Source: an uncultured Lachnospiraceae bacterium
Lineage (GTDB): Bacteria > Bacillota > Clostridia > Lachnospirales > Lachnospiraceae
Direction of reading: 5' to 3'
Assembly (NCBI GenBank): GCA_910585465.1
Contig: CAJUEW010000011.1
Span: 42,702 to 106,701 of the forward strand
Length of the DNA: 64,000 nucleotides
The notes beneath the pieces were generated by a model. That model did no database searches, was not told the origin of the DNA, and was given only the letters and a program-made list of their open reading frames with translations. Each line of letters begins with the position of its first letter. The stretch's first letter is position 1. A program made the position numbers and the translations under genes. Shown in pieces: positions 19,352 through 27,875 of this stretch.

Positions 19352-19579
19352 ATGAAAGAATATGAAGTAATACATGAAATTTTTAATGAATGTGCAAACA
19401 ATCAGATGCGGGATGTGTTTTTCGAGGAAGTTAAAATTGAGGATTTGGAGGCGTATATCCGCGGAAAGCATAAGGACAAGGATTTGAAGATGGAACGTGA
19501 AGAGCTGGCTGACGGGACAATTATTTACCATGTGGAGTCGGCAGGCATCTCACAGCGCTATTCATTTACTGAAATATAG
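19352..19579 (+). CDS. Small acidic protein of unknown function
   Basis: A 75-residue soluble protein, rich in Glu and Lys, with no domain I recognise. It has a good ribosome binding site (AGGAGAAG) and lies 40 bp after the VWA gene and 9 bp before another small gene, so it is probably in the same operon. Its NNQMRDVFFEEVKIEDLEAY segment predicts a helix-strand mix. It may be an accessory factor of the MoxR/VWA pair; this is inference from position. Confidence 0.6.
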   Translation: MKEYEVIHEIFNECANNQMRDVFFEEVKIEDLEAYIRGKHKDKDLKMEREELADGTIIYHVESAGISQRYSFTEI

Positions 19580-19588
19580 GGAGATTAT

Positions 19589-19891
19589 ATGGAAAAGGTA
19601 GCAGTGACTGATGGAAAAATTATCTACAGGAGGCTTCTGAAAACCTGTGAAATTCCTGTGACCGACGTGGTTTGGGCGTATCTTCAGCAGGAGGATGTAT
19701 CGGCAAAAATGTGCTGCGGAAGCTTTGAGATGGAAATAGGAAGAGTGATTGTGGTGGAAAGGGACGGCAAAAGGGAAATCTTCCAGTTTGAGAGTATGCA
19801 GGAGGCAAGAGAACTGCTGGAAAAGCTCCAGAAGGCCAATCCAAGAATCGCAATCGGGTACACGAAGGAGAACAGGGAACGATTTGGCTGA
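19589..19891 (+). CDS. Small protein of unknown function
   Basis: A 100-residue soluble protein with a predicted beta-rich first half (YRRLLKTCEIPVTDVVWAY, then MEIGRVIVVERDGKREIF) and a helical end (EARELLEKLQKANP). The pattern of a short PH-like beta sheet plus helix resembles small YcxB/bPH-type domains, but I cannot assign it. It is spaced 9 bp from the gene before and 16 bp from the nitroreductase after it, so all are likely co-transcribed. Confidence 0.6.
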   Translation: MEKVAVTDGKIIYRRLLKTCEIPVTDVVWAYLQQEDVSAKMCCGSFEMEIGRVIVVERDGKREIFQFESMQEARELLEKLQKANPRIAIGYTKENRERFG

Positions 19892-19907
19892 TAAAGGGGG
19901 ATCGGAA

Positions 19908-20702
19908 ATGAACGATAAGACAAAATATGAAATTTTGTGCCAGCGTGAAATGACAAAGGGGTACAATGCCTCGGATGTGGGGGCGGAGCCGACGGATCAG
20001 GAACAGAAGCTGCCGTTTCCGCTGCCGTTAAAAGCAGCTAAGGGAACGGAGATTATTTCGCTTCCGTCTGACATTGAAAATGCTGTGAAGGATGTAAATT
20101 TGTTTACTCTGCTTCAGAAAAGGGAAAGCCGCCGTACTTACACAGAGGAGCCTGTGACGCTTCAGGAGCTGTCCTTTCTTCTGTGGGCCACTCAGGGGGT
20201 GCGGCGTTTTGCAGGAAGGCAGCGTCAGGTGACATTCCGCAATGTTCCGTCTGCAGGTTCCAGACATCCGCTGGAAACCTATCTGTTTATCAATAAAGTT
20301 AAAAACCTGAATCCGGGGATCTATCACTATCTGCCCTCCTGTCATGGACTGGAGCTTTGGGAGGATAAGCCGGATTATAAGGGGGAGCTGACTGCGGCTC
20401 TTTGCGGACAGAAGTTTGCGGCTGAAGCTCCCCTGACATTTGTTTGGAGTATGCTTCCTTACCGGATGGAGTGGAGATACGGCCGGAAAGCTCACAAATA
20501 CATACTGATCGATGCAGGGCATGTGTGCGAAAATCTGTATCTGGCCTGTGAAGCCATCGGCTGTGGAACCTGTGCCGTTGGGGCCTATGATCAGGAGCTG
20601 CTGGATGAATTGCTTGGATTTGCGCCGGGCCCTTCAGCAGAGACGGACTATGAATATGCGGTCTATGCGGCGCCAGTCGGTAAGGTGATTCATCCTGTAT
20701 AA
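19908..20702 (+). CDS. SagB/ThcOx-type nitroreductase-fold dehydrogenase
   Basis: A 264-residue FMN-dependent oxidoreductase of the SagB family. Visible motifs are the FMN-contact RESRRTYTEEPVTLQELSFL segment, PSAGSRHPLETYLFI, and the late LACEAIGCGTCAVGAYDQELLDELL. SagB proteins oxidise azoline rings to azoles in peptide toxin synthesis, but stand-alone SagB-type enzymes with no precursor or cyclodehydratase are common and of unknown substrate. No SagC/D or precursor gene is visible here. The ATG at 19908 follows AAAGGGGGATCGG; earlier in-frame codons lie inside the preceding gene. Confidence 0.85.
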   Translation: MNDKTKYEILCQREMTKGYNASDVGAEPTDQEQKLPFPLPLKAAKGTEIISLPSDIENAVKDVNLFTLLQKRESRRTYTEEPVTLQELSFLLWATQGVRRFAGRQRQVTFRNVPSAGSRHPLETYLFINKVKNLNPGIYHYLPSCHGLELWEDKPDYKGELTAALCGQKFAAEAPLTFVWSMLPYRMEWRYGRKAHKYILIDAGHVCENLYLACEAIGCGTCAVGAYDQELLDELLGFAPGPSAETDYEYAVYAAPVGKVIHPV

Positions 20703-20743
20703 TCTTTTTCAGTATTGTCTAAACTATCCCTGGGGTGATGAAT

Positions 20744-20890
20744 ATGGACAAAAAAGAGCAGGAAAAGCTGCAGCAGAAAAAGAATCTGGAGCAATTCAAC
20801 AGTATAACCCGGAAGGTGAAGCCGGAGAATCAGAACCAGACGCATAATGTGCGGTCGGAGGCAGTAGAGCCGAAGAACAGACAGGTATAA
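20744..20890 (+). CDS. Short charged peptide of unknown function
   Basis: An open frame of 48 codons, mostly hydrophilic (Lys, Gln, Glu, Asn), with a predicted helix in the first half (DKKEQEKLQQKKNLEQF). A GGGGTG lies 6 nt before the ATG at 20744; an in-frame ATG at 20738 is the alternative. The codon choice resembles the neighbouring genes. I do not recognise a family. It ends about 50 bp before the left end of the insertion element remnant. Confidence 0.45.
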   Translation: MDKKEQEKLQQKKNLEQFNSITRKVKPENQNQTHNVRSEAVEPKNRQV

Positions 20891-20941
20891 GCAGTCCAAG
20901 AGGGCGGCATTTATAAGACAGTATCAGAATATTTTCAGGAG

Positions 20942-21954
20942 GGGGGTGTCGCAAAATCATCAAATTAGATGATTGAGCGATACCCTCGCTCTCTATACAT
21001 GAAAAATCCGGATGGAATCCTTTTGTTTTAGGAATCCTTCCGGATTTTGGCGTACTTTAATAATCCTTTTGTTTTTTCATGTTTTTAAGCAGTTCCTTTT
21101 ACTGGAAAAAGATAACTCCCTGTCCGTTCCTTTTGGATTTTTGCATGCAGTTTATTGATGTTGTATCCCATGCAGAGTAAAAGTATCTCCAGTTTTACTT
21201 TTGTTTTCCCACGAAGCAGAAATCTTTGAAATTCGTAATCATTTTTCAGAACTCCAAAAGCCCCTTCTACCTGGATGGAACGGTTCATACGATATTTAAT
21301 TCCCGTTTCACTCAGGATATTTTCATAGGATTCCTGCCGCTTCTTCCATTTCTCATATGATCCTCTTTCATATGCATAAATGTCGCGTCAGGATCTGTTT
21401 TGCAGTAATTATTTCGTCCCTGAAAGCTGGCTGTGTGCCAGTCGTTTTACCATCTGGTAAAAGAGGTTTTCACAGGCGTCTGCCAGAAAACCAGTTCGAA
21501 AACGGGCAATAGTGCTGTGATCAGGAGCTTTCTGCCCGGCCAGCAGCCACATAAAGTTGATATCCCTTTTGCAGGCGATTTCGATTTTTCTGGAAGAATA
21601 CATATTTTGAGAATAAGCGTAGGTCAGAATCTTGAACATGGTCTTTGGGTCCACTGCCGGAGTTCTGCCTTTGGCAGAGTAAGCCTGATACAGCAAGCTG
21701 TAATCGAAATCCTCCAATTCGTGGCTCAGCAGTCGGACGGAGTCATCATCAGGAACCAGACCTTCTAAATTTAATGGCAAAACCAGTTGATAAGGTTCGC
21801 CGAATTCGGTATAATTTTTATGGTATATTTGGTTACTGGACATATCTAATTATACCACGGATTGCGGACTCTTCGGAGTCCGTTTTCTGTTTTTATGGAA
21901 TAAAAATGGAGCGTTGCTCCATGGGTGATTACTCACCTATTTTGCAACGCCCCC
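20942..21954. mobile_element. Degenerate IS1182-type insertion sequence
   Basis: A 1013-bp element. Its ends are imperfect inverted repeats: GGGGGTGTCGCAAAAT at 20942-20957 and the complement of GGGGGCGTTGCAAAAT at 21939-21954 (14 of 16 match). Inside, on the minus strand, are the N- and C-terminal parts of an IS1182-type transposase with the middle missing. I see no convincing target duplication in the flanks. It cannot move by itself but keeps both ends, so it could be mobilised in trans. Confidence 0.8.
21085..21843 (-). pseudogene. IS1182-type transposase with internal deletions
   Basis: Read from 21843 downwards, the first 144 codons give the N-terminal IS1182 domain (NLEGLVPDDDSVRLLSHELE, APDHSTIARFRTG) and then stop at 21409. 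A second fragment of about 20 codons (YCKTDPDATFMHMKEDHMRN) appears in another frame near 21400-21340. A third frame carries YEKWKKRQESYENIL and the C-terminal GAFGVLKNDYEFQRFLL part ending at 21085. The central DDE catalytic region between DHMRN and YEKWKK is gone, as is the stretch between HSQLSG and YCKTDPD. At least two deletions have inactivated it. Confidence 0.85.
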
Positions 21955-21989
21955 TTTGCTGAACCCTCTGTCCGGCAGGAATATTCGTT

Positions 21990-22505
21990 TTAAATAGATT
22001 CTTCGTCTATAAGACCTCGAATAAATTCCTCAAAACTATCTGCTAAGGGAGTGATTTTGTAGTCATATTCCTGGTCAATATGGACTACCTTAGGTTCACC
22101 TTGGGGGCCGCATTCGCGATAATCCAGAAAAATCATATCATGTCCCGCGCTGGGACAGTCGCAGATAGCCACTCCAATAGCCGGGTACTCCCAGTCATCG
22201 ATCATAAACTGACTGCCTAATTCTCCGCAAAGGGAATACTTTTTGTCCCGGCCAATGCCGAAAATGCCTGTGATAGCTACATGATCCTCTGCCCAGCTGG
22301 TAGGAATATCGGTGGGGAAGCAGGTGTTGAACGGAATGCCTCCATTGTGTTGCTTCATCAGCCAAATATAAGCGGCCGGCAGTTTGTAGCCCAGCTCTTG
22401 TTCTACACTGGCAATCAGCTCATCAGAAGGAAACTCGCTGATATACTCCCTGCGGGCATACTCATCATCGTCCCAAAAGTCTGTAAAATCAAAGTCTTCA
22501 AACAT
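21990..22505 (-). CDS. SMI1/KNR4 family protein, possible immunity protein
   Basis: A 171-residue acidic protein with the SMI1/KNR4 (SUKH) fold: ELGYKLPAAYIWLMKQHNGG, the IFGIGRDKKYSL segment, EYPAIGVAICDCPSAGHDMIFLDY, and a C-terminal SFEEFIRGLI helix. In bacteria these proteins are often immunity factors of polymorphic toxin systems, but no toxin gene is visible here. A strong AAGGAGG precedes the ATG at 22505. It sits between an IS remnant and a gene-poor stretch, which suggests an accessory region that has lost genes. Confidence 0.82.
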   Translation of the reverse strand: MFEDFDFTDFWDDDEYARREYISEFPSDELIASVEQELGYKLPAAYIWLMKQHNGGIPFNTCFPTDIPTSWAEDHVAITGIFGIGRDKKYSLCGELGSQFMIDDWEYPAIGVAICDCPSAGHDMIFLDYRECGPQGEPKVVHIDQEYDYKITPLADSFEEFIRGLIDEESI

Positions 22506-22953
22506 ATTCTCTGCTCCTCCTTGTCTGCTCCATCAATAAACATTATCAGTCTGTCAAAAAATTTTGAAAAATTTTTTCCGAAAGCTACTTTTTGCCAGCC
22601 TTCGTTTGCCGTTGTGCTTTTTATTCTATCACAATTCCGGGTGCGTGGAAACAGGGATTTTTCAAGCTGCCATACCACAAATAAAAAAGGCTCTCACTGT
22701 TGTGAGAACCTTAAATTTCGAGGGAGTGGAGGGCTTTTACAGCCCTCCAAGTGTTATGAATGAAATACGGATATGTCTTCCTTACGAGTAATATATTACC
22801 AAGGAAATATGTCCAAAGTATGTCGGCCCTCTAAAAGAATTCTAAAAAGAATAAAGAAAGCTTGAAAGAATTGAAAAAGAAATTCAAGGTTATATCATAC
22901 AAGCTGACTGTCATATTGTATGATAAGCCGGCTGTTTATATTATGGAGTGCAG
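22506..22953. other. Gene-poor interval with three inverted repeats
   Basis: I find no convincing gene in these 448 bp. It contains an orphan minus-strand terminator-like hairpin (stem 22689-22697/22702-22710 with T-run toward 22683), a hairpin GGAGGGCT/AGCCCTCC (22728-22735/22741-22748), and a perfect inverted repeat TATCATACAA/TTGTATGATA (22893-22902/22916-22925) about 30 bp before the deacetylase gene. The terminator with no upstream minus-strand gene suggests a deleted gene. Confidence 0.5.
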
Positions 22954-23670
22954 ATGAAAAAGAAAAAAAGACTGTTTCGCTGGTGCTGGATTTTTGCAGG
23001 GCTGCTGGGGCTTGGAACAGCTATCGTGATATCCGGACAGAGAAAAGAGACAAAAAAGGATGCTGCTGTGGAGACGATATCTGACGGTCCGCCGGAGACT
23101 TTGGAAAACAGCGAGCCGAAAAAAATAGCTCTTACTTTTGACGACGGTCCGCATCCGGTTTATACAGAACAAATGCTGGAGCTTTTGGAAAAGGAGCAGG
23201 TTCCGGCAACCTTTTTTCTTTTGGGGCAGAATATAGAGGATCATGAGGAGGTGGTGAAAGAGATTGCGGAAAAAGGACATCTGATCGGCAATCATACCTA
23301 TCATCATGTGCAGATTACAAACCTGTCTGCAGCACAGGCGTACGAGGAGATCAATAAAACGAGCAGTCTGATTGAAGAGCTGACAGGAAAGGGGACCGAG
23401 TATGTGCGCCCTCCTTTTGGCACCTGGAATGACGGACTGGAGTCGGACCTTAATCTGATCCCGGTTATGTGGACAATTGATACTTTGGACTGGACTACCC
23501 AGAATGTAGACTGGATTGTGAATCAGGTAGTGAAAAAAGCAAAGGAAAATGATATAATTTTAATGCATGACAGCTACAAAAGCACCATACAGGCAGTGGA
23601 GCGGATTATCCAGCTTCTGGAAGCGGACGGGTTTGAGTTTGTAACGGTGGATGAGGTGATCATGGATTAA
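22954..23670 (+). CDS. Membrane-anchored polysaccharide deacetylase
   Basis: A 238-residue NodB-type deacetylase that probably removes acetyl groups from peptidoglycan or another surface glycan outside the cell. An N-terminal hydrophobic anchor (about 9-27) is followed by a short linker and the catalytic domain. Motif 1 is LTFDDGPHPVYT, motif 2 GNHTYHH (metal ligands), motif 3 RPPFGTW, motif 4 DTLDWT and motif 5 ILMHD. All catalytic positions look intact. I prefer the ATG at 22954 over the GTG at 22948 because GGAG lies just before it. The inverted repeat upstream may be an operator. Confidence 0.9.
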   Translation: MKKKKRLFRWCWIFAGLLGLGTAIVISGQRKETKKDAAVETISDGPPETLENSEPKKIALTFDDGPHPVYTEQMLELLEKEQVPATFFLLGQNIEDHEEVVKEIAEKGHLIGNHTYHHVQITNLSAAQAYEEINKTSSLIEELTGKGTEYVRPPFGTWNDGLESDLNLIPVMWTIDTLDWTTQNVDWIVNQVVKKAKENDIILMHDSYKSTIQAVERIIQLLEADGFEFVTVDEVIMD

Positions 23671-23745
23671 TTAAGAGAAACATACAGCCTGCCATCAGCG
23701 GGATGGAGGCACAGCTAAATAAGACAGATAAATAAAGGAGCTGCC

Positions 23746-25071
23746 ATGGATTTATTTGATTATATGAGAAACAATGCCATGAAGTCAGAGGCCCCTCTGG
23801 CTTCCCGGATGCGTCCGGCCAGTTTGGATGAGATTGTGGGGCAGCAGCATATTCTGGGGAAGGATAAGCTGCTTTACCGGGCCATCAAAGCGGACAAGCT
23901 TGGGTCGGTTATTTTCTACGGACCTCCGGGAAGCGGAAAAACGACGATTGCAAAGGTCATTGCCAATACAACCAGTGCGGAATTTACCCAGATTAATGCA
24001 ACGTCGGCAGGAAAGAAGGATATGGAGGAGATAGTGCGCCAGGCAAAGGACAGTCTGGGCATGTACGGAAAGAGAACGATTCTGTTTGTGGATGAAATCC
24101 ACCGTTTCAATAAAGGACAGCAGGACTATCTGCTCCCTTTTGTGGAGGACGGTACGCTGATTTTGATTGGAGCAACTACAGAAAATCCTTACTTTGAGGT
24201 GAATGGGGCATTGATTTCCCGTTCTGTTGTTTTTGAGCTTAAGGCATTGGAAAAAGAGGATGTGAAGCGGCTTTTAAAACGGGCTCTGGAAGATATGGAA
24301 AATGGAATGGGAGCTTATGATGCGGTGGCAGACGAGGATGCTCTGGACTTTCTGGCCGATATTGCGGGAGGAGATGCAAGAAACGCGCTGAATGCGCTGG
24401 AGCTTGGAATACTGACTACGGAGCGTGGCGGGGACGGCAGGATACATATTACACTGGAGGTGGCTTCTGAGTGCATCCAGAAAAAGGCGGTCCGTTATGA
24501 CAAGGACGGGGATAACCATTATGATACTGTCTCAGCCTTTATTAAGAGCATGCGCGGTTCAGATCCGGATGCCGCCGTCTTTTATCTGGCGAAGATGCTC
24601 TATGCAGGGGAGGATATCAGATTTATAGCCCGCAGGATCATGATCTGCGCGTCTGAGGATGTAGGAAATGCGGATCCGCAGGCGCTCGGGGTGGCTGTGG
24701 CTGCTTCCCAGGCAGTAGAACGGATCGGGATGCCGGAGGCGCAGATTATCCTTTCTCATGCGGTATGCTATGTGGCATCCGCTCCAAAGAGCAATGCGGC
24801 AGGCAAAGCAATCTTCGGGGCCATGGAAGCGGTGAAAAGTATCACTACGACAGTACCGGTACATCTTCAGGACAGGCACTACAGCGGTGCCGAAAAGCTG
24901 GGGCATGGCGCAGGATACCTGTATGCCCACGATTTTCCGGAGCATTATGTGAAACAGCAATATCTGCCGGATGAGGTTGAGGGAAAAACCTTTTACCAGC
25001 CTACAGATATGGGATACGAGAGACAGATTGCAGAACGGCTGGAAAGGCTGCGGGGCAGAGACAGAGCTTAA
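23746..25071 (+). CDS. rarA: Replication-associated recombination ATPase RarA
   Basis: A 441-residue AAA ATPase related to clamp-loader subunits that acts at stalled replication forks (RarA/MgsA). It has Walker A GPPGSGKTT, Walker B FVDEIHRFNKGQQD, sensor 1 IGATTENP, and the C-terminal oligomerisation region with KSMRGSDPDAA and a Tyr/His-rich end. Length is normal. AAAGGAG precedes the ATG. It stands alone between the deacetylase gene and the convergent amidase gene. Confidence 0.95.
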   Translation: MDLFDYMRNNAMKSEAPLASRMRPASLDEIVGQQHILGKDKLLYRAIKADKLGSVIFYGPPGSGKTTIAKVIANTTSAEFTQINATSAGKKDMEEIVRQAKDSLGMYGKRTILFVDEIHRFNKGQQDYLLPFVEDGTLILIGATTENPYFEVNGALISRSVVFELKALEKEDVKRLLKRALEDMENGMGAYDAVADEDALDFLADIAGGDARNALNALELGILTTERGGDGRIHITLEVASECIQKKAVRYDKDGDNHYDTVSAFIKSMRGSDPDAAVFYLAKMLYAGEDIRFIARRIMICASEDVGNADPQALGVAVAASQAVERIGMPEAQIILSHAVCYVASAPKSNAAGKAIFGAMEAVKSITTTVPVHLQDRHYSGAEKLGHGAGYLYAHDFPEHYVKQQYLPDEVEGKTFYQPTDMGYERQIAERLERLRGRDRA

Positions 25072-25166
25072 TAATTATAAGATGAATATCCGTACTGTGC
25101 TGAAATCGGCGAAGCCTGCCGGAACAGTATAATGGCAGGCCTGCCAATCTGTTTTCACAACAATTT

Positions 25167-26009
25167 TTATACTGTTACAATCCAGGTATTATATCCAAGA
25201 CGTTTCAGCTCCTGCTCCAGTTCAATGGCATTCTGGAGATTGTGGAAGGCTCCTACCTGCACCCGGTAAAGGGGACGGGAATTTCCGGCGCTCTGCTGGT
25301 TTTGCATACCTGCCGTATCTGGCTCTGCATCTGGAGTATCTGCTTCTGTCTGGAATGGTGTCCAGTTCATAGACGGTAGAGGATTCATCTGGAAGGAAGA
25401 TACAGGCGCGGCAGTCTGAAAGGGAGCCTGATAGGCATAACGTACAGGCGGATCGACGCTGGAGTCTGCATCTGCAGTATTCAGTGTATCCATAATACCG
25501 TCAGCGATTGCCTGGGCAATTTCATTAAAGCGGCTGTCAAAGATCTGATTGTCCTTTTCACTGTCTATAAATCCGACTTCCACCAGAAGGGCAGGCATCT
25601 GCGTACGGCGGAGCACCGCCAGATCAGGTCTGGTCTCCACATTGATATTTTTAAAGCCGACTCCTTCCAAATTGGAGTTGATATTCTCTGCCATCTGCTG
25701 TTTAATTCCGGAACGGTTATAAATCAAAGTCTGTACGCCATTGTATTGTCCCGGATAAGAGGCCATGTTCCGGTGGAGGGAAACAAACAGATCAGCTCCT
25801 GCATTATTCGCAAGCTGCGCTTTCTGCACAACAGACTGATTAATATCCCCGGTTCTCGTATAGTCAACATCATACCCGTTTCGGGACAGAATTTCCCCGA
25901 CGGCCTGTGCCAGACGCAGGACATCATCGCTTTCTCTCCGGCCATTGTAAACTGCGCCGGGGTCGGAAAGGCCGTTGTGTCCTGCATCAATTACAATTCT
26001 ATTTGCCAT
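25167..26009 (-). CDS. N-acetylmuramoyl-L-alanine amidase with SPOR domain
   Basis: A 280-residue cell-wall hydrolase. The N-terminal Amidase_3 domain (1-180) has zinc-site segments IDAGHNG, the Glu in RRESDDVL, FVSLHRNM and LLVEVGFID. A Pro-rich linker leads to a C-terminal SPOR domain (about 244-280, YRVQVGAFHNLQNAIELEQE). SPOR domains bind denuded glycan at division septa. No signal peptide is visible at the N-terminus, so it may act in the mother cell or as a lysis-type enzyme, as for some sporulation and phage amidases. It is transcribed opposite to rarA. Confidence 0.88.
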   Translation of the reverse strand: MANRIVIDAGHNGLSDPGAVYNGRRESDDVLRLAQAVGEILSRNGYDVDYTRTGDINQSVVQKAQLANNAGADLFVSLHRNMASYPGQYNGVQTLIYNRSGIKQQMAENINSNLEGVGFKNINVETRPDLAVLRRTQMPALLVEVGFIDSEKDNQIFDSRFNEIAQAIADGIMDTLNTADADSSVDPPVRYAYQAPFQTAAPVSSFQMNPLPSMNWTPFQTEADTPDAEPDTAGMQNQQSAGNSRPLYRVQVGAFHNLQNAIELEQELKRLGYNTWIVTV

Positions 26010-26158
26010 AAATATTTCCTGAGGACTTTTTATAACAGTATATGAACAGACATGGAAGGGTGTGACTCAGTGTGAGGGTGAAGACTGGAAGATACTGGAT
26101 CTTTTCGTAAAGATAGAGTATGATTGGAAAGAACCTGATGTAAGGAGAGGGATAAAAA

Positions 26159-27076
26159 ATGGATGATAAGAAGATACAGATAAGAGGAATTATTCTGACT
26201 TTATTGGGAGGAACCTTGTGGGGATTCTGCGGAAGCTGCGGTCAGTTTCTGTTTCAATATAAGGAAGTGACATCTGCCTGGCTGGTGCCGATCCGTCTGA
26301 CATCTGCCGGACTGCTTATACTGCTTCTGCTGGCAGCCCGGCAGAGAGGAAGAGTTCTGGATGTGTGGAAAGATTCCGTGGGAAGGCGTGATATTCTGAT
26401 TTTTTCCATATTCGGAATGATGCTCTGCCAGTATTCTTATTTTACGGCCATTCAATATTCCAATGCCGGGACGGCAACGATTCTCCAGTATACAGGGCCT
26501 GCCATGATTCTGGTATTTCTGTGCCTAAAAGAGCGAAAGTGTCCCAGAAGCTATGAGCTGGCGGCACTGTTTTGTTCCATGCTGGGAACTTTTGTTATAG
26601 CCTCACATGGAAACATAGCCCGGCTTGCGGTTCCGGCAAAAGCGTTTTTGTGGGGAATGATATCGGCTGTGACACTGGTTGTCTATACTTTGCAGCCGGC
26701 AAGGCTGATGAGAAAATATTCTACATTGCTGACCCTTGGCTGGGGAATGCTGATTGGAGGAAGCATTCTGATGATATTGATGCGCCCATGGACCATGAAT
26801 CCGGTGCTGGACGGACAGAGTGTGCTCGCCATGATTTTTATTGTATTATTTGGAACTATCTGCGCTTTTTTCTTTTATCTTACCGGAGTGAGGATGGTGG
26901 GAGCGGCAAATGCCAGTATGCTGGCATGTATCGAGCCGGTGGCGGCGGCAATTATCTCGGCTGTATGGCTGAAGGTCCGGTTCCGGATGATAGATTTGCT
27001 GGGCTTTGTGTTGGTGATATCAGCAGTGTTTATTATTTCGCTGAACCAGATGAAAAAGGAGAAAGGACATGGATGA
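26159..27076 (+). CDS. EamA/DMT-family transporter
   Basis: A 305-residue ten-helix transporter of the drug/metabolite superfamily with two EamA repeats: LTLLGGTLWGFCGSCGQ starts repeat 1, and LWGMISAVTLVVYTLQPA starts repeat 2. The end of repeat 2 has GAANASMLACIEPVAAA. The substrate is unknown, with amino acids or metabolites typical for the family. Its 3' end overlaps the sigma-like gene by 8 bp, so they are translated together. Confidence 0.88.
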   Translation: MDDKKIQIRGIILTLLGGTLWGFCGSCGQFLFQYKEVTSAWLVPIRLTSAGLLILLLLAARQRGRVLDVWKDSVGRRDILIFSIFGMMLCQYSYFTAIQYSNAGTATILQYTGPAMILVFLCLKERKCPRSYELAALFCSMLGTFVIASHGNIARLAVPAKAFLWGMISAVTLVVYTLQPARLMRKYSTLLTLGWGMLIGGSILMILMRPWTMNPVLDGQSVLAMIFIVLFGTICAFFFYLTGVRMVGAANASMLACIEPVAAAIISAVWLKVRFRMIDLLGFVLVISAVFIISLNQMKKEKGHG

Positions 27077-27821
27077 ACAGATAAGATTCAAAACGGCACT
27101 GGCTGCCCTAAGCGCCTGCGCTGAACAGAGAAACCGGAGGCTTCAGCAGGAGGAGGTGGAGGAATTTTTCCGGGATATGAATTTAAGTCCCGATCAGTAT
27201 CCCTTTGTCTATGCATATCTTGCATCTAAGAGAATTGAAGTGGAGGGTGTGGAGCTTCCGAATGTGCGGGAGAAGGTTCCCTATACAGAGGAGGAACAGG
27301 AATTTTTAAAACAATACCAAAGGGCTGTGAGTTCTGTCCGCAGACAGGAGCCAGATGCTCTGCAGGAGCTCTTTATCCAGGCGGCAGGCGGTATGGAACA
27401 GGCAAAAGAGCTTCTGACAGAACACTACATGGACTGGGTGCTCTCTCTTGCCGGGGAATACGCTCACCAGGGACTTTTGATTCAGGATCTGGTGCAGGAG
27501 GGAAATCTAGGACTGGTGCTTGGAATTGATACGCTAGGACTGATGGAGGAGGGACTTGCCTGGGAAGCCCATTTGGAAAGGGAGATCCGACGGGCTATCC
27601 GTACAGCTCTTGATGAACAGGAAAATTCCAGGAGCACCGGAGAGCAGGTTACGGAAAAATTAAATAAACTGGCAGACATCATTACGGAACTGACAGAGGA
27701 TTTCGGACGTCAGGTGACTCCGGATGAAGTATCTGCCTATCTGAACATGCCGACGGAGGAACTGGAGGAGCTGCTTCGGATTGCGGGAGAGACAATTGAG
27801 CTGGCAGACAGGGAACAGTAA
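27069..27821 (+). CDS. Sigma-70-like protein lacking region 4
   Basis: A 250-residue protein. It has an N-terminal helical part, a recognisable sigma region 2.1-2.2 (LLIQDLVQEGNLGLVLGID, about 137-155), then a degenerate region where the aromatic -10 melting and recognition residues should be (LEREIRRAIRTALDEQ). A region 3-like helix-turn-helix follows (KLADIITELTEDFGR to EVSAYLNMPTEELEELLRIA). It ends there with no -35-binding region 4. A strong terminator directly follows the stop, so the end is natural. It may be a co-regulator or an RNA polymerase-binding protein rather than a full sigma factor. It overlaps the EamA transporter gene. Confidence 0.7.
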   Translation: MDEQIRFKTALAALSACAEQRNRRLQQEEVEEFFRDMNLSPDQYPFVYAYLASKRIEVEGVELPNVREKVPYTEEEQEFLKQYQRAVSSVRRQEPDALQELFIQAAGGMEQAKELLTEHYMDWVLSLAGEYAHQGLLIQDLVQEGNLGLVLGIDTLGLMEEGLAWEAHLEREIRRAIRTALDEQENSRSTGEQVTEKLNKLADIITELTEDFGRQVTPDEVSAYLNMPTEELEELLRIAGETIELADREQ

Positions 27822-27825
27822 TCAG

Positions 27826-27866
27826 AAAAACAGCTATCCGGAAATGGAGGATAGCTGTTTTTTTCT
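27826..27866. terminator. Bidirectional intrinsic terminator
   Basis: AAAAACAGCTATCC at 27826-27839 pairs perfectly with GGATAGCTGTTTTT at 27849-27862 and continues into more T residues. It ends both the sigma-like gene (+) and the leuCD operon (-). Confidence 0.92.
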
Positions 27867-27875
27867 GTCGATGTC

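Noticed and set aside
22281..22791. Plus-strand frames in the gene-poor interval
   Set aside because: They overlap the SMI1/KNR4 gene antisense or lack ribosome binding sites and show no recognisable family.
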